Part shown: piece after piece, positions 25,688 through 34,795 of the stretch | How the letters are laid out: each line of letters opens with the position of its first letter | How positions within the stretch are numbered: position 1 is the first letter of the stretch | NCBI RefSeq assembly: GCF_009817885.1 | Contig: NZ_CP041764.1 | Coordinates: 1,550,001-1,614,000, forward strand | Direction of reading: 5' to 3' | DNA length: 64,000 bases | Source: Serratia rhizosphaerae | GTDB lineage: Bacteria; Pseudomonadota; Gammaproteobacteria; Enterobacterales; Enterobacteriaceae | Notes under the pieces: model-generated | The model's input: only the letters and a program-made list of their open reading frames with translations | Told to the model about the DNA's origin: nothing | Database searches by the model: none | Position numbers and translations under genes: made by a program

Positions 25688-27775
25688 CTATTGGGTGCAT
25701 AGCTCGTTATTCTGTAAATCGGCGTATAAGTCGATTAACCGCTTCTGATGTGTCGCTTTGTTTTCATCGTCGAACGGCGCGACTTCATGTGCCGTTCGCA
25801 TCGCCCGTAGAGTATTTGCCAGATCCAAACGTCCGGCTGACATTTTATCCGAGATAGCGAGTTGATCCGGTAGCGAACCTTGCGATGCTACGCCAGGATC
25901 CAGTTCACTATGATTTTCTGAGGAAAGATGCAAAGGGGACAGCGCAATCGCATTCTGAATGACGACGTTTTCCATCCGCAGGCGAAGATGTTGTTCCTTC
26001 ATTTTCTCCGCTTCTTCACAATCTTCGTTTTCAATGGTGCCGCAAATCAGAAATCGTCTGGGCAAATCGCCGCCGTGTAATCTGCCTTTCAGCGCTGGCA
26101 GCCAGAAACGTGCAGCGGAACATTCGACACGTTCAATGATGGCGAGAATCGTTCGTGGACAAGAGGCCTCGCTCAACAATAACCCCTGATAAAGCGGCGT
26201 CGCCATATTATTTCCTGCACGAACCCAAAGATCTTCGCAGGAAATCATCGTTGGATCGGCGATCTGTCGGATGGAGCGGCCCGAGGAAATTAGCGATTCG
26301 GCAATAGCAAGGAAGTCCGGCGTTTCAGGGCCAGATAACAATGGACATTCTCCTGCCAACATCAACGCCAGAAATTGCGTCATGAGTATCTTTCCGTCAG
26401 GCGTCAGCAACTTGTTCTCTCTGACGATATGACCTAATTCTTCGCAGGATACAACTCTCGCTTGCGCCGGGAGACGAACTTCGGGGAACGCTGAATAAGT
26501 CATACGACGAGTCTTCTCAGCAATGGCGATATTTATTTTTTCGAGTTCAATTTGTGCTTGGGCGGTACGTTCTTCGACATCTGTTAAAGATGCCAAACAC
26601 ACTTCACGCTCGCAGGTCAGGGAAGCCAGTATTTGACGCTGGCTTTCGTTCTGAGCGCATAAATCAGAGTTAGCGTCTTTCAGACGACTAATTTCACTTT
26701 CAAGATCCGCTTTTTCCTGTTTAAGTGTTCGTTCTATGTTTGCTTGCTTTTCTGTAAAATCAATGTGCAATTTTTCTTGTTCGAGCTGCCGTAATTGCGC
26801 GATCTCCTCTTCGAACTCGTTTTTCCTTGTTTTCTCAAAAGCGGCTATTTCCGTTTCAACAGCTTCACGACGTCGCTGGCGTTCAGCAGAAAACTCGTTA
26901 TCGAGCACCTTATGGTGTTCGGCGCGTAATGCTACTCGCTCTTCTTCCGCGATATTTTGTATCTGTCGTTCGAGCAGGTCGGCGATATTATGGTCCTTCA
27001 ATGCCGCTTCAGCGAACTGACGGGCTAGAGAATCCTCCTCCTCCAACGTCTTCGCCAACTCTCCTGCCCGGAGTGTTTGAGCGGCGGTCAGCATGTCGTT
27101 GATGCCGGAGGTTAATTTTCCGGTTTGTTCGTCGGCATATTTCCGAAGCCATTCAGCGACCATTGCTGTTGAGTTAGCGCAGGAAAGATGCTGAATGACG
27201 TTTTCAATGTACTGCTTATCTGGCGTCCAGTCATGGATCTGAGCAGGCGAAGCACCGACATCAGGCATATAAAACGCTTTTCCATTCTCAGACATGTCGG
27301 ATACGATAATTACGCCGTTTTCGTTGAAATCATATTCGTAAACGTTCTGGTTTCTGGACAGGATAAGGCTCCCGGATTGCGATTCTGCCAGATTAACCAG
27401 AATAAGCGCATCCGACCCGAAGCGGATAGCCCATAGCCCTGGTTCGCCGCCTACCGTTATGCCCTCGAAACTCAATAGGCGACGTGCTTCCAATAGAGAC
27501 TGCCCGAAAGATAAATCGTAATAGGGATAAATACGACGGGAGCGTTTCGCCTGCACCTTTCTGCGGGGGCCAGGACCCACCTGAAAAGCGGCCCATTCGC
27601 CTTTACGAAGCCGTAATTCGTCAGCATCGTTAAATTCAACTTCTCCCGTTCGAGGAAATAACTTCTTAGAATCGATCCTACGCCAGCCATTCGGGGTTTC
27701 CTGCGCGACGGCTTTAAGGTAGGACTGATAATTTCTGCGGTCATATTGACCAAGATACCAGGGGATTTCGCTCAT
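25688..27775 (-). CDS. druG: coiled-coil protein, probable DruG of Druantia type II
   Basis: 695 residues from ATG 27775 behind AAGGAA, 14 bases after the upstream gene. The N-terminal half is beta-rich. Residues about 230-450 are long coiled coil rich in Glu, Lys, Gln and Arg. The C-terminal part (from about 450) resembles a degenerate P-loop region without a clear Walker A. No enzymatic motif is certain. Named by position between the helicase and DruF-like genes; the naming of DruF versus DruG is less sure than the system call. Confidence 0.65.
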   Translation of the reverse strand: MSEIPWYLGQYDRRNYQSYLKAVAQETPNGWRRIDSKKLFPRTGEVEFNDADELRLRKGEWAAFQVGPGPRRKVQAKRSRRIYPYYDLSFGQSLLEARRLLSFEGITVGGEPGLWAIRFGSDALILVNLAESQSGSLILSRNQNVYEYDFNENGVIIVSDMSENGKAFYMPDVGASPAQIHDWTPDKQYIENVIQHLSCANSTAMVAEWLRKYADEQTGKLTSGINDMLTAAQTLRAGELAKTLEEEDSLARQFAEAALKDHNIADLLERQIQNIAEEERVALRAEHHKVLDNEFSAERQRRREAVETEIAAFEKTRKNEFEEEIAQLRQLEQEKLHIDFTEKQANIERTLKQEKADLESEISRLKDANSDLCAQNESQRQILASLTCEREVCLASLTDVEERTAQAQIELEKINIAIAEKTRRMTYSAFPEVRLPAQARVVSCEELGHIVRENKLLTPDGKILMTQFLALMLAGECPLLSGPETPDFLAIAESLISSGRSIRQIADPTMISCEDLWVRAGNNMATPLYQGLLLSEASCPRTILAIIERVECSAARFWLPALKGRLHGGDLPRRFLICGTIENEDCEEAEKMKEQHLRLRMENVVIQNAIALSPLHLSSENHSELDPGVASQGSLPDQLAISDKMSAGRLDLANTLRAMRTAHEVAPFDDENKATHQKRLIDLYADLQNNELCTQ

Positions 27776-27789
27776 TATTATTTTCCTTA

Positions 27790-30348
27790 TTATCTCGGAC
27801 CCAGTATGAGTTGCCCGTCTCGCCATGCCAGACGTATTTTCCCGCCGGAATGGCGAGCGGAGGAAACCAGATTGCTTACATCCCTCTCACCGTCCGGCAC
27901 GAGGGAAGAAATACACCCCGGAAGCAGCGATTTCAGCCAGAGGAAAGAGGCGTCATTGACAGGATAAACATAACCAGAATCCGTTGGGCCTCCGTTTCTG
28001 AGCGTGTGGCGCCGTATTCCCGCGGCCAGCGCGTCAGGTAGGCCGCAATCAGTGATAAGACATAACAAATGATTGTTGGCGACGAGTTCAAATATGGGGG
28101 TACGGTTTTTCGCGCTAGCGGCGATAATAGCGGCAGTTCGGGAAAGATAATGTGTCGTTTTTCGCCCAGAAACGACCCGATAGATATCATGATCTCGACC
28201 ACCTGGATGAATATGAAGTGACAGCGACGCAGATTTTTTATCTAGGGTATCATGTCGCTGAAATCTTCCTGAATACCAATTCCAGACTGCCTTTGACTCG
28301 TGTAGTTCAGCGGCGTGTTCTGTCGTGGTTAGTGCAAGCGGCGTTGTATCAGATGACGATGGGGCTTCGATAAGTGGCCATCCTAGTCGCAGGGATAACG
28401 CAACAGGGTTGGCGAGTAAGGCCCCAAATACAGGTGGCGACCAGAGGCTTACGCCGCGACGACGGAAACTTTCTCCACCCAGCCCGGCGACCACTTTTCG
28501 AAAATCATCCATCAGACAGGCGCAGACTGAGCCTTCCACAACGACCAGAGAATTTTCTCCGTAGCGAATATGAAGTAATGAAGGTTTAATCAGCGTCCAT
28601 GCCCGACCTTTCCACCCAGGGCGCAGGCGTGGCTCGATTAGACCCGCATGATGTAAACAACGAATCAAATGCCATACGTTGATATCGCCGTTCATACGCC
28701 TGAGAAGCTCGATTAACTCGGCCTCTTCCCAGCCGCTAGCACCACTCGCGTAAATCGCTTCAAGAAGATGATCGCAACACGCTTCACTATCTTCCCACTC
28801 AAACAGTCCTTCGAAATTAAACGTCGGTGCCTTTAGTGAAGGCGTCAACCAATCGCAAAGCGGCTCAAACTGGTATCTTGCGCTTTCGCCTAAAGTTGGG
28901 TGCGGTATGGCGTGGGTGAAAAAACGCGCGCGACGCCGCCACGGCGGCATTTTTTCACCCGCCTCGAGGGCTGGCTCGATGAAAAATTCACCGTTAAGCG
29001 GCACAGAAGAATTCAGCCGACCATCTATTACAGAAATATTGGTTCCAGCTTCATCATTCCCGAATGAATATATTTTGTAGCGTCGCGTATCTGACTCAAC
29101 AGAAGGCAAAAATGCCGGTAATCCCAGCCATCCTCCGGGAACGCGTATTCCATCGTATAGTTGAGGGCGCGTAACGTCATCATCCTGAATACCCGAAGAG
29201 GATCTTACTGAGCGGAATATATCGACCGCTGAAACCCTGTTCATCGGTTGCGCCGTTAAAATCCACTCGTCCTCTGCGATATATTCGTTAAGGCGCTTGC
29301 TCATCTGTACAGAGTGTTTACTGGATAAAGCGATATGAAACCGTTGCGAGTCTACATCGGGTGATGGCTTAGTTCTCCAGCGTCCGTGTCCGATCTCATA
29401 AAAAAAGAGTAAGCCGATCTGCATCGCCTTCCCCAGATTTTCGCTGCTCCCTGCGTCGCTGGCCCTAAGGGCTTCAGATAATGTAGGATGAAAGACGCTT
29501 TCGTCACTCTCGCCAGCGACACTGAAATAGCATCGCGAGCCATCGAAATCGACGTACATATCAATGATGGTCTGATGTGGTGTTACACATGACGATATCT
29601 GGATCGCTCGTTGGCGCAAGCGCCAAAAAGGCATATCGAACAGCGCGCGACGTCCCAACAACCACGCGTCTCTGAATTCGGCAAAAGCCTCCTTCAGCGG
29701 ATGAGAAACGCCGTGTCTCTGAATAACGATTTGAAAGTATTCAATTAACTGGCGTGGGTTCGAGGCGGCTTGTGGATAGCTTTCAAGACATTCGCTCATC
29801 AGGCGTAGATCGGCTTTATTCGGGAATGCCAATCGCAGCGTGTGACCGATCTGGACCCAGCCATCCCGCGGCGGCAAGATAAGACGCCTGTAGGGTTCGC
29901 CTTCGTGGATGCGTTGTTTAAGCCATTCGGCTAATGCCTCCCACATCTTGTTGACGCCGGATAAGTTCTGAAAACTATGCGTGGTCTGCAACCAGCTCTG
30001 TAGTTTCAGTCGAAAGTCATTGCGTTCTTCCTGTACGTCGAATTGACTGCTAATAAGCAACGTCATGACCAGATACGTAAAATATCCAGGCGATCGACGA
30101 GTCGACTTTTCCATCATCCCGCCTTCAAGGCGCTGCGGCAGGTCCGGTATTTTCGACATGTAGGTTCGAAATGCCTCTTCAACTTCATCCCCGCTAACGC
30201 CGCTGTCAGCGAATGCCTCAGCGAGCGTCACCGGCGTAACTTCAAACCAGCGAATATCCTGCGCGTCGCCGTTGGCACCGAATCGGAGAAAATAATCAAT
30301 CAGTTTCTTTTCCCAGCAGTCGGGCGTAACAAGCAACGTCCAGTTCAT
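27790..30348 (-). CDS. druF: uncharacterised protein, probable DruF of Druantia type II
   Basis: An 852-residue soluble protein without an obvious catalytic motif. It starts MNWTLLVTPDCWEKKL and contains a possible winged-helix stretch (ELIELLRRMNGDINVWHLIRCLHHAGLIE). Its start overlaps the methyltransferase stop by four bases (ATGA), so translation is coupled. The tight order methyltransferase, this gene, coiled-coil gene, giant helicase is that of Druantia type II. Confidence 0.65.
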   Translation of the reverse strand: MNWTLLVTPDCWEKKLIDYFLRFGANGDAQDIRWFEVTPVTLAEAFADSGVSGDEVEEAFRTYMSKIPDLPQRLEGGMMEKSTRRSPGYFTYLVMTLLISSQFDVQEERNDFRLKLQSWLQTTHSFQNLSGVNKMWEALAEWLKQRIHEGEPYRRLILPPRDGWVQIGHTLRLAFPNKADLRLMSECLESYPQAASNPRQLIEYFQIVIQRHGVSHPLKEAFAEFRDAWLLGRRALFDMPFWRLRQRAIQISSCVTPHQTIIDMYVDFDGSRCYFSVAGESDESVFHPTLSEALRASDAGSSENLGKAMQIGLLFFYEIGHGRWRTKPSPDVDSQRFHIALSSKHSVQMSKRLNEYIAEDEWILTAQPMNRVSAVDIFRSVRSSSGIQDDDVTRPQLYDGIRVPGGWLGLPAFLPSVESDTRRYKIYSFGNDEAGTNISVIDGRLNSSVPLNGEFFIEPALEAGEKMPPWRRRARFFTHAIPHPTLGESARYQFEPLCDWLTPSLKAPTFNFEGLFEWEDSEACCDHLLEAIYASGASGWEEAELIELLRRMNGDINVWHLIRCLHHAGLIEPRLRPGWKGRAWTLIKPSLLHIRYGENSLVVVEGSVCACLMDDFRKVVAGLGGESFRRRGVSLWSPPVFGALLANPVALSLRLGWPLIEAPSSSDTTPLALTTTEHAAELHESKAVWNWYSGRFQRHDTLDKKSASLSLHIHPGGRDHDIYRVVSGRKTTHYLSRTAAIIAASAKNRTPIFELVANNHLLCLITDCGLPDALAAGIRRHTLRNGGPTDSGYVYPVNDASFLWLKSLLPGCISSLVPDGERDVSNLVSSARHSGGKIRLAWRDGQLILGPR

Positions 30349-31580
30349 TCGCGCATATCCCCCGTCCTGTGGGTATTGTTTTGGGCGATCATCGCAAGTG
30401 GCTCCAGAATACGTTCGGCCAGAAAACGAACGGAAGGAACTGCAAGTCCGTCGCCAATCACTTTAAATGCCGATTGATACGCTGTCGGGAGGATAAAATC
30501 ATCCGGCAACCCCATTAACGCCGCCGCTTCTTTGACCGACAACAAACGCGTTTTCACCTGGTTGCCCTTGACGACGATAATGCGAGGACGAGAAGCGCCA
30601 CCTTTCGGTGTTCTCAGACAACCAAGAACTGCGGAGAACGTAATTTCGGTCCGTTGCCTGTTGATGCCTTTTTCCTTACGCATACGTAAATAAAGGCTGC
30701 CTGTTATTGTCTCGCCGGATGCCTGCGCGTTCACCAGACGCGCTAGGTTCGCCGGTGCCATCATACTGATGAGACGTCGTGTTTCATCGGCAGAATTCCA
30801 TAACGCGTTTTCGTCTTCAAAATCGATTAAGTCGTCCAGCTCCTTCGTTCTGGCGTCTGGCATATTGCCTGGCGACCACCAGATCCAGTCATTACGGGCA
30901 TCTTTCGCCAGCGCATCGCAGGCGCGAAGAAGTGACGACGAATGCCATTGCGACAAAGGTTCTTCTGAAACTAAACATGCAGGAATGGAAACATGACGAC
31001 TAATCGCCACAAGAAATACGCGGGGCCTAGATTGTGGAAGAAAGTGCTTTGCATCAATGATTATTGCGCCATAGCGGTAACCTGTTTTACTTAACTGATG
31101 GCATATCGCGGCGAAATGGCTCCCTTGATCCAACGTCAGCAACCCAAGAACATTTTCAAGAACAAGAATCGGCGGCTTACGGTTTTCCTCGCCGAGCCTG
31201 CTTATTAAATCGAGGAACGGCCATACCGCGCCGGAACGCGTGGTTTTATCTACACTGGAATCTTTTTCGCCGATCCCCAGGCCATTACCGGCCAGCGATA
31301 AATCCTGACAGGGGAACGATGCCCAACTTAAATCAGCATGGTGCGGCAGATCACTGGGGGCAATTTCGCGTACATCGCGTGTGTCGAAATGTTCATCTCC
31401 CCAGTTGTCGATATAGGTCGATACTTTTATCGGGTCCATGTCGTTGGCAAACAGGCATTGCCACTGTTTTCCCAGCCCGACCCTGGCCATACCGCCACCC
31501 GCGAAAAACTCATAGAAACAAAATCCCTCCTCGTGAGGTTCCGTTAAATGATTGTCACTCGTGGTGGTTTTAGTGCTCAT
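30345..31580 (-). CDS. druM: DNA cytosine-5 methyltransferase, DruM of Druantia type II
   Basis: A 411-residue Dcm-type enzyme. Motif I is FAGGG (26-30), motif IV FPCQDLS with catalytic Cys91, motif VI ENV (142-144), motif VIII QSRPRVFLV, and motif X AFKVIGDGLAVP near the C-terminus. All catalytic motifs look intact. It is the first gene of the operon and presumably marks self DNA. Its target sequence cannot be read from the protein. Confidence 0.88.
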   Translation of the reverse strand: MSTKTTTSDNHLTEPHEEGFCFYEFFAGGGMARVGLGKQWQCLFANDMDPIKVSTYIDNWGDEHFDTRDVREIAPSDLPHHADLSWASFPCQDLSLAGNGLGIGEKDSSVDKTTRSGAVWPFLDLISRLGEENRKPPILVLENVLGLLTLDQGSHFAAICHQLSKTGYRYGAIIIDAKHFLPQSRPRVFLVAISRHVSIPACLVSEEPLSQWHSSSLLRACDALAKDARNDWIWWSPGNMPDARTKELDDLIDFEDENALWNSADETRRLISMMAPANLARLVNAQASGETITGSLYLRMRKEKGINRQRTEITFSAVLGCLRTPKGGASRPRIIVVKGNQVKTRLLSVKEAAALMGLPDDFILPTAYQSAFKVIGDGLAVPSVRFLAERILEPLAMIAQNNTHRTGDMRE

Positions 31581-31798
31581 GACCTGACCATAAAATAGCG
31601 TTACTGAAACGAGACATCGTTCAATTTCCTGAAAGGGATATTCTTAATTAGATAGTTTATAAAATCATGAAGATAACATCTATATGGATAAATGTACTGA
31701 TTGTGAAGAAAAACATAGGAAACGACTGAAAACAAGATAATCTTTCCTTAAGTAAATGTGGGCAGACATCACAATCGTAGACAATACCGCATTCATCG
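31581..31798 (-). promoter_or_regulatory. AT-rich upstream region of the Druantia operon
   Basis: No gene is seen. On the minus strand TTTATAAACTATC and a T-rich area about 80 bases before the druM start may hold the promoter. Near 31773 a short piece (TCGTAGACAATACC) resembles the nearby IS end and may be an older IS scar. Confidence 0.35.
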
Positions 31799-31833
31799 TG
31801 GACTGACCCCACGACCGTAGACAAATTCTGTCC

Positions 31834-32646
31834 TCACGACGAGGCCTGTTCGAAGGCCTCCGGACTGACGCCGCCGAGGTGACTGTGGCGCCGGGCCCGG
31901 TTGTAGAACACTTCAATGTAATCGAAGATATCCGCCCGGGCCAGATCCCGGGTTTTGTATATTCTCTTCCTGATGCGTTCTTTTTTCAGTGAACTGAAGA
32001 ACGATTCGGCCACCGCATTATCCCAGCAGTTGCCACGCCGGCTCATGCTCGGTGCCAGGTGATTGGCCCGGCAGAAGCGCTGCCAGTCGTCACTGCCGTA
32101 CTGACTACCTTGATCGCTATGTACGATGACCTCGCCGTCCGGTTTTCGGCACCAGACCGCCATCATCAGCGCGTCGAGCGCCAGTTCGCGCGAGAGAGTG
32201 GGTTTCATCGACCAGCCGACCACATTACGGGCAAAGAGATCGATAACCACCGCCAGATACAACCATCCCTGCCAGGTGCGGATGTAAGTAATATCGGTGA
32301 CCCAGACCTGATTGGCCCGGACAACGGTAAACTGCCGTTGCACGCGATTAGGGGCAACCACTGAAGGTCTGCCAACGATACGACGTGGCGCTTTATAGCC
32401 GCGCACGGCTTTGATCCGGTTCAGTTGCATAATGCGACTTACACGATTTTTACCGCAGGTTTCACCGATTTCTCTCAGGTCGCCATGCACCCGACGATAA
32501 CCATACACGCCACCGCTCAACGCATACGAATCGCGAATGAGCGTCAACAGACGCTGGTTGTCTTTCTCGTGTTCGGAGACAGGATTATGCAACCACGCAT
32601 AAAACCCGGCCCGGGCGACGTTGAGTACCCGACACATTCTCATCAC
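31834..32646 (-). CDS. IS3-family transposase OrfB (DDE)
   Basis: 270 residues from the first in-frame Met. In the active IS it would be made as an OrfAB fusion, so the true N-terminus lies slightly upstream. It contains HTH_21 (YGYRRVHGDLRE) and the DDE catalytic core: VWVTDITYI, VIVHSDQGSQY and NAVAESFFSSLKKE. The frame is complete to the EAFEQASS end. Confidence 0.88.
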   Translation of the reverse strand: MMRMCRVLNVARAGFYAWLHNPVSEHEKDNQRLLTLIRDSYALSGGVYGYRRVHGDLREIGETCGKNRVSRIMQLNRIKAVRGYKAPRRIVGRPSVVAPNRVQRQFTVVRANQVWVTDITYIRTWQGWLYLAVVIDLFARNVVGWSMKPTLSRELALDALMMAVWCRKPDGEVIVHSDQGSQYGSDDWQRFCRANHLAPSMSRRGNCWDNAVAESFFSSLKKERIRKRIYKTRDLARADIFDYIEVFYNRARRHSHLGGVSPEAFEQASS

Positions 32647-32684
32647 CGGCCAGATGGTGCGGTGCTCATTGATAAAGCGGTACT

Positions 32685-32970
32685 TTAGTCGGGCTCCCTT
32701 GCAAAGTACCGCGCGGCCTTTTTCAGGATATCCCGTTCTTCTTCGGTGCGTTTTAGCTGCGCCCGTAGTTTCAGGATCTCGCTTTTGGCTTCCAGTAAAT
32801 CCCGGGCATGCTGTTCGCTGTTATCAGGCTTGATAGCCCGTAGCCACTTATATGAGGCTGTGCGCAGAAACGCCCAGACGGTCAGATACTTCAGCAACGG
32901 AATAACCGCGCTCCGTTATCTGACGGAGAGCTTCTTCCTTAAATTCAGGTGTAAATCGTGGTGTGCCCAT
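32685..32970 (-). pseudogene. IS3-family OrfA, frameshifted
   Basis: From ATG 32970 it reads TPEFKEEALRQITERGYSV, GVSAHSL, then one extra A (CTCATATAAG for CTCTATAAG) creates a TAA. After the shift it continues YKWLRAIKPDNSEQ to AREPD with its leucine-zipper part. A single-base insertion therefore probably makes this IS unable to move by itself. Confidence 0.75.
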
Positions 32971-33100
32971 ATGCCCCCCTATGCTCAAACTATAGGGCAG
33001 GATCGTCTACCGGGGCTGGGTCAGTCCACTTATCATCATAAAAACACGGCAGAATCGCGTACAACGCATTGATTAAAAAATTAAACTTTACACCCTGAAA

Positions 33101-33526
33101 TTAATTACTCACCTCAAACCGAAGATGTGGCATCTGTGCTTCCCCATTCCCCTCATAAACCACAGAATTACTAAAAGAGAACACCCTGCCACTGTACTTG
33201 ATATTGATAGTATCGCCATCGGCACTGACATTTGCTGCACTACCCGCTGCAACCAGAAATGGAACCTGCTTTGCCAGGCTGGCGCTCACATTCCCCTCCA
33301 ACTTCCCGGATAAATAGTAGCGGTAAGAGTTTGCTACGGTGGCTCCGCCGCCTGAATATTCCGTGACATAGAGCCAGGTGCTGTCGCTAAGCTGTTGCGT
33401 ACTCACCAACCGGGTGCCTGCCAGCTCATCCCCATCAGCATTGAGCATCACAAAGCCAATAACAACGATCAGCAAGACGGCAGTCAGGGAATAATGAAAC
33501 CACTTAATAACCGTTTTCAACGGCAT
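33101..33526 (-). CDS. membrane-anchored putative immunity protein of the type-44 toxin
   Basis: A 141-residue protein with one N-terminal transmembrane segment (about 12-28, LTAVLLIVVIGFVML) and a periplasmic beta-rich domain rich in Ser, Gly and Val. It overlaps the toxin gene by 23 bases and has a strong AAGGAG site. No family is recognised. Immunity is inferred from position alone; a periplasmic location would suggest that the toxin is neutralised outside the cytoplasm. Confidence 0.55.
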   Translation of the reverse strand: MPLKTVIKWFHYSLTAVLLIVVIGFVMLNADGDELAGTRLVSTQQLSDSTWLYVTEYSGGGATVANSYRYYLSGKLEGNVSASLAKQVPFLVAAGSAANVSADGDTINIKYSGRVFSFSNSVVYEGNGEAQMPHLRFEVSN

Positions 33527-33893
33527 ATTTGACTCCTTCCTTTATCCAATACTGATCGGTGGGATCATCACCATAGGGAGGATCTTTATACCATTTTCCC
33601 CATTCCGAGCGTGATGTTTTAGCTCGGGTTTGCGCCCATCCGGCCCCCATTAAGAGAATATTAACCGGGATACCCGCAGCAAAACCCGTTGCACCAAAAT
33701 TAAAGTTACCAAAATCAGCCCAATATGGGTCAAATTGCTTATAGTCCCACGGGCCTTTATTGCGAACTTTCTGATAGAACCAGTAATAAGTTAAAGGAAG
33801 CGCCATACCTCGTGGTTCACCGCGTTTCCTCGCCTCTTTCATGTTGTTGCGCACAATGCCAATCCCCGGCCCTGCAACAGGTATTGAAGACAT
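33504..33893 (-). CDS. stand-alone polymorphic toxin type 44-like protein
   Basis: A 129-residue protein without signal peptide. The stretch KVRNKGPWDYKQ, then DFGNFNFGATGFAAGIPVNI, and a later AGWAQ are the features I associate with the Ntox44 domain usually found at the tip of Rhs or other polymorphic toxins. Here it has its own start (ATG 33893 behind GAGGG) and no trafficking domain. It could be an effector delivered by a separate carrier or the leftover tip of a larger toxin. No Rhs gene is nearby. Confidence 0.6.
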   Translation of the reverse strand: MSSIPVAGPGIGIVRNNMKEARKRGEPRGMALPLTYYWFYQKVRNKGPWDYKQFDPYWADFGNFNFGATGFAAGIPVNILLMGAGWAQTRAKTSRSEWGKWYKDPPYGDDPTDQYWIKEGVKYAVENGY

Positions 33894-34106
33894 CACTTAT
33901 CCCTCAGTGAAAAAATCCTCACAGAGTATATGCATATAGCAACGGTATGATTAATAGGCAAATGCCTGGAGTGTGATGCTCAGCACCAACATGTTAAAAC
34001 TCTCAGGGTAGCAAATAGCACTGTGGCCAGATGTACACAACTATCAGTTGGGGCCAGAAAGGAACTAACACCGCAGAAAAACAGCAACAACACCAAATTC
34101 CAGGCA
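33894..34106. other. intergenic, nothing recognised
   Basis: Between the toxin gene and the displaced leuX terminator. No coding frame or repeat of note. Confidence 0.4.
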
Positions 34107-34128
34107 CAAAAAAACCACCTCTCGGTGG
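34107..34128 (-). terminator. terminator, probably the original leuX terminator
   Basis: CCACC-TCTC-GGTGG stem (34115-34128). On the minus strand it is followed by a run of seven T. It lies just beyond the distal att site, where the downstream end of leuX would have been before integration, so it is now about 11.4 kb away from the tRNA. Confidence 0.6.
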
Positions 34129-34152
34129 CTTCTTGTTTCACAACTACTTGCT

Positions 34153-34175
34153 AAATGGTGCGAAGGCCGGACTCA
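34153..34175. repeat. distal attachment site of the P4-like element
   Basis: AATGGTG-CGAAGGCCGGACTC repeats the 3' end of leuX (45599-45621) with one base missing. A pair of TGCCCCC motifs follows at 34229-34251, as also inside the element at the integrase end (45464-45492), resembling integrase arm sites. Confidence 0.75.
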
Positions 34176-34446
34176 AATAACAACATATATCTATGATATA
34201 TATAGATTTATTAAAAACAACCAAAGGTTGTGCCCCCTTTTGTGCCCCCAGTATAAATTCCGTGAAACGCTAGAAATTTGGCCTATCACTATCACACCAG
34301 ACTAACATTCAACCATCCAAAGAAACCGGTTAGGTTCCGAGTCACGAACCCAAACCAAAAATATACTACGCATAAATTGTCGTAGTCTTTCTCTGATCAC
34401 AGCACTTGTACCTTAGACTCTCAGATAAAAAAGATTTACCGAGAAA

Positions 34447-34635
34447 CTGTTCACCCTATACACCCAACACACTTTATTATTTAATTTCAATGCATTGGGT
34501 GGTTAACAGTTACTTTCACACTGTGCACCGCTGTTCACCTACTGGTGAACAGCCTAAACCGAGAGCACCGAAAACTGACCTGGGCCGATTTGGGGAACAC
34601 TTGCCAATATGACGTTCTAGTACTGCATATACATA
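34447..34635. repeat. GGTGAACAG iterons, candidate P4 replication site
   Basis: Copies in both orientations: CTGTTCACC near 34447, the inverted pair CTGTTCACC/GGTGAACAG at 34531-34552 and TTGTTCACTGT near 34638. P4 gp-alpha binds GGTGAACAG-type iterons at ori and crr, and a second cluster is at 39943-40048, giving the two-site layout known from P4. Confidence 0.6.
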
Positions 34636-34795
34636 CTTGTTCACTGTCACTATTAGGCGGAATGATGATGCAGCCCGCAATGGGTTGGGCAAACCGGCAA
34701 GGGCTGGTAAAATCACTTAGTGGAATAATTTTCTATTTTTCATACAGAAGCAAATATAATATTTCAATGTAAAATGATAACTCGATAGGTGCTCT

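Larger units (their letters stand above)
31799..33028 (-). mobile_element. IS3-family insertion sequence, 1230 bp
   Basis: Imperfect terminal inverted repeats begin TGGACTGACCC at both ends and include GTAGAC further in. The element holds an orfA (frameshifted) and an intact orfB with a DDE integrase core. No 3-bp target duplication is visible: the outside bases are TCG on the left and CTT on the right. This suggests later rearrangement or insertion by recombination. Confidence 0.85.

Noticed and set aside
34406..34772. Short plus- and minus-strand frames of 66-75 codons near the distal att site
   Set aside because: They overlap the iterons, have no ribosome sites or recognisable domains, and replication DNA explains the region better.
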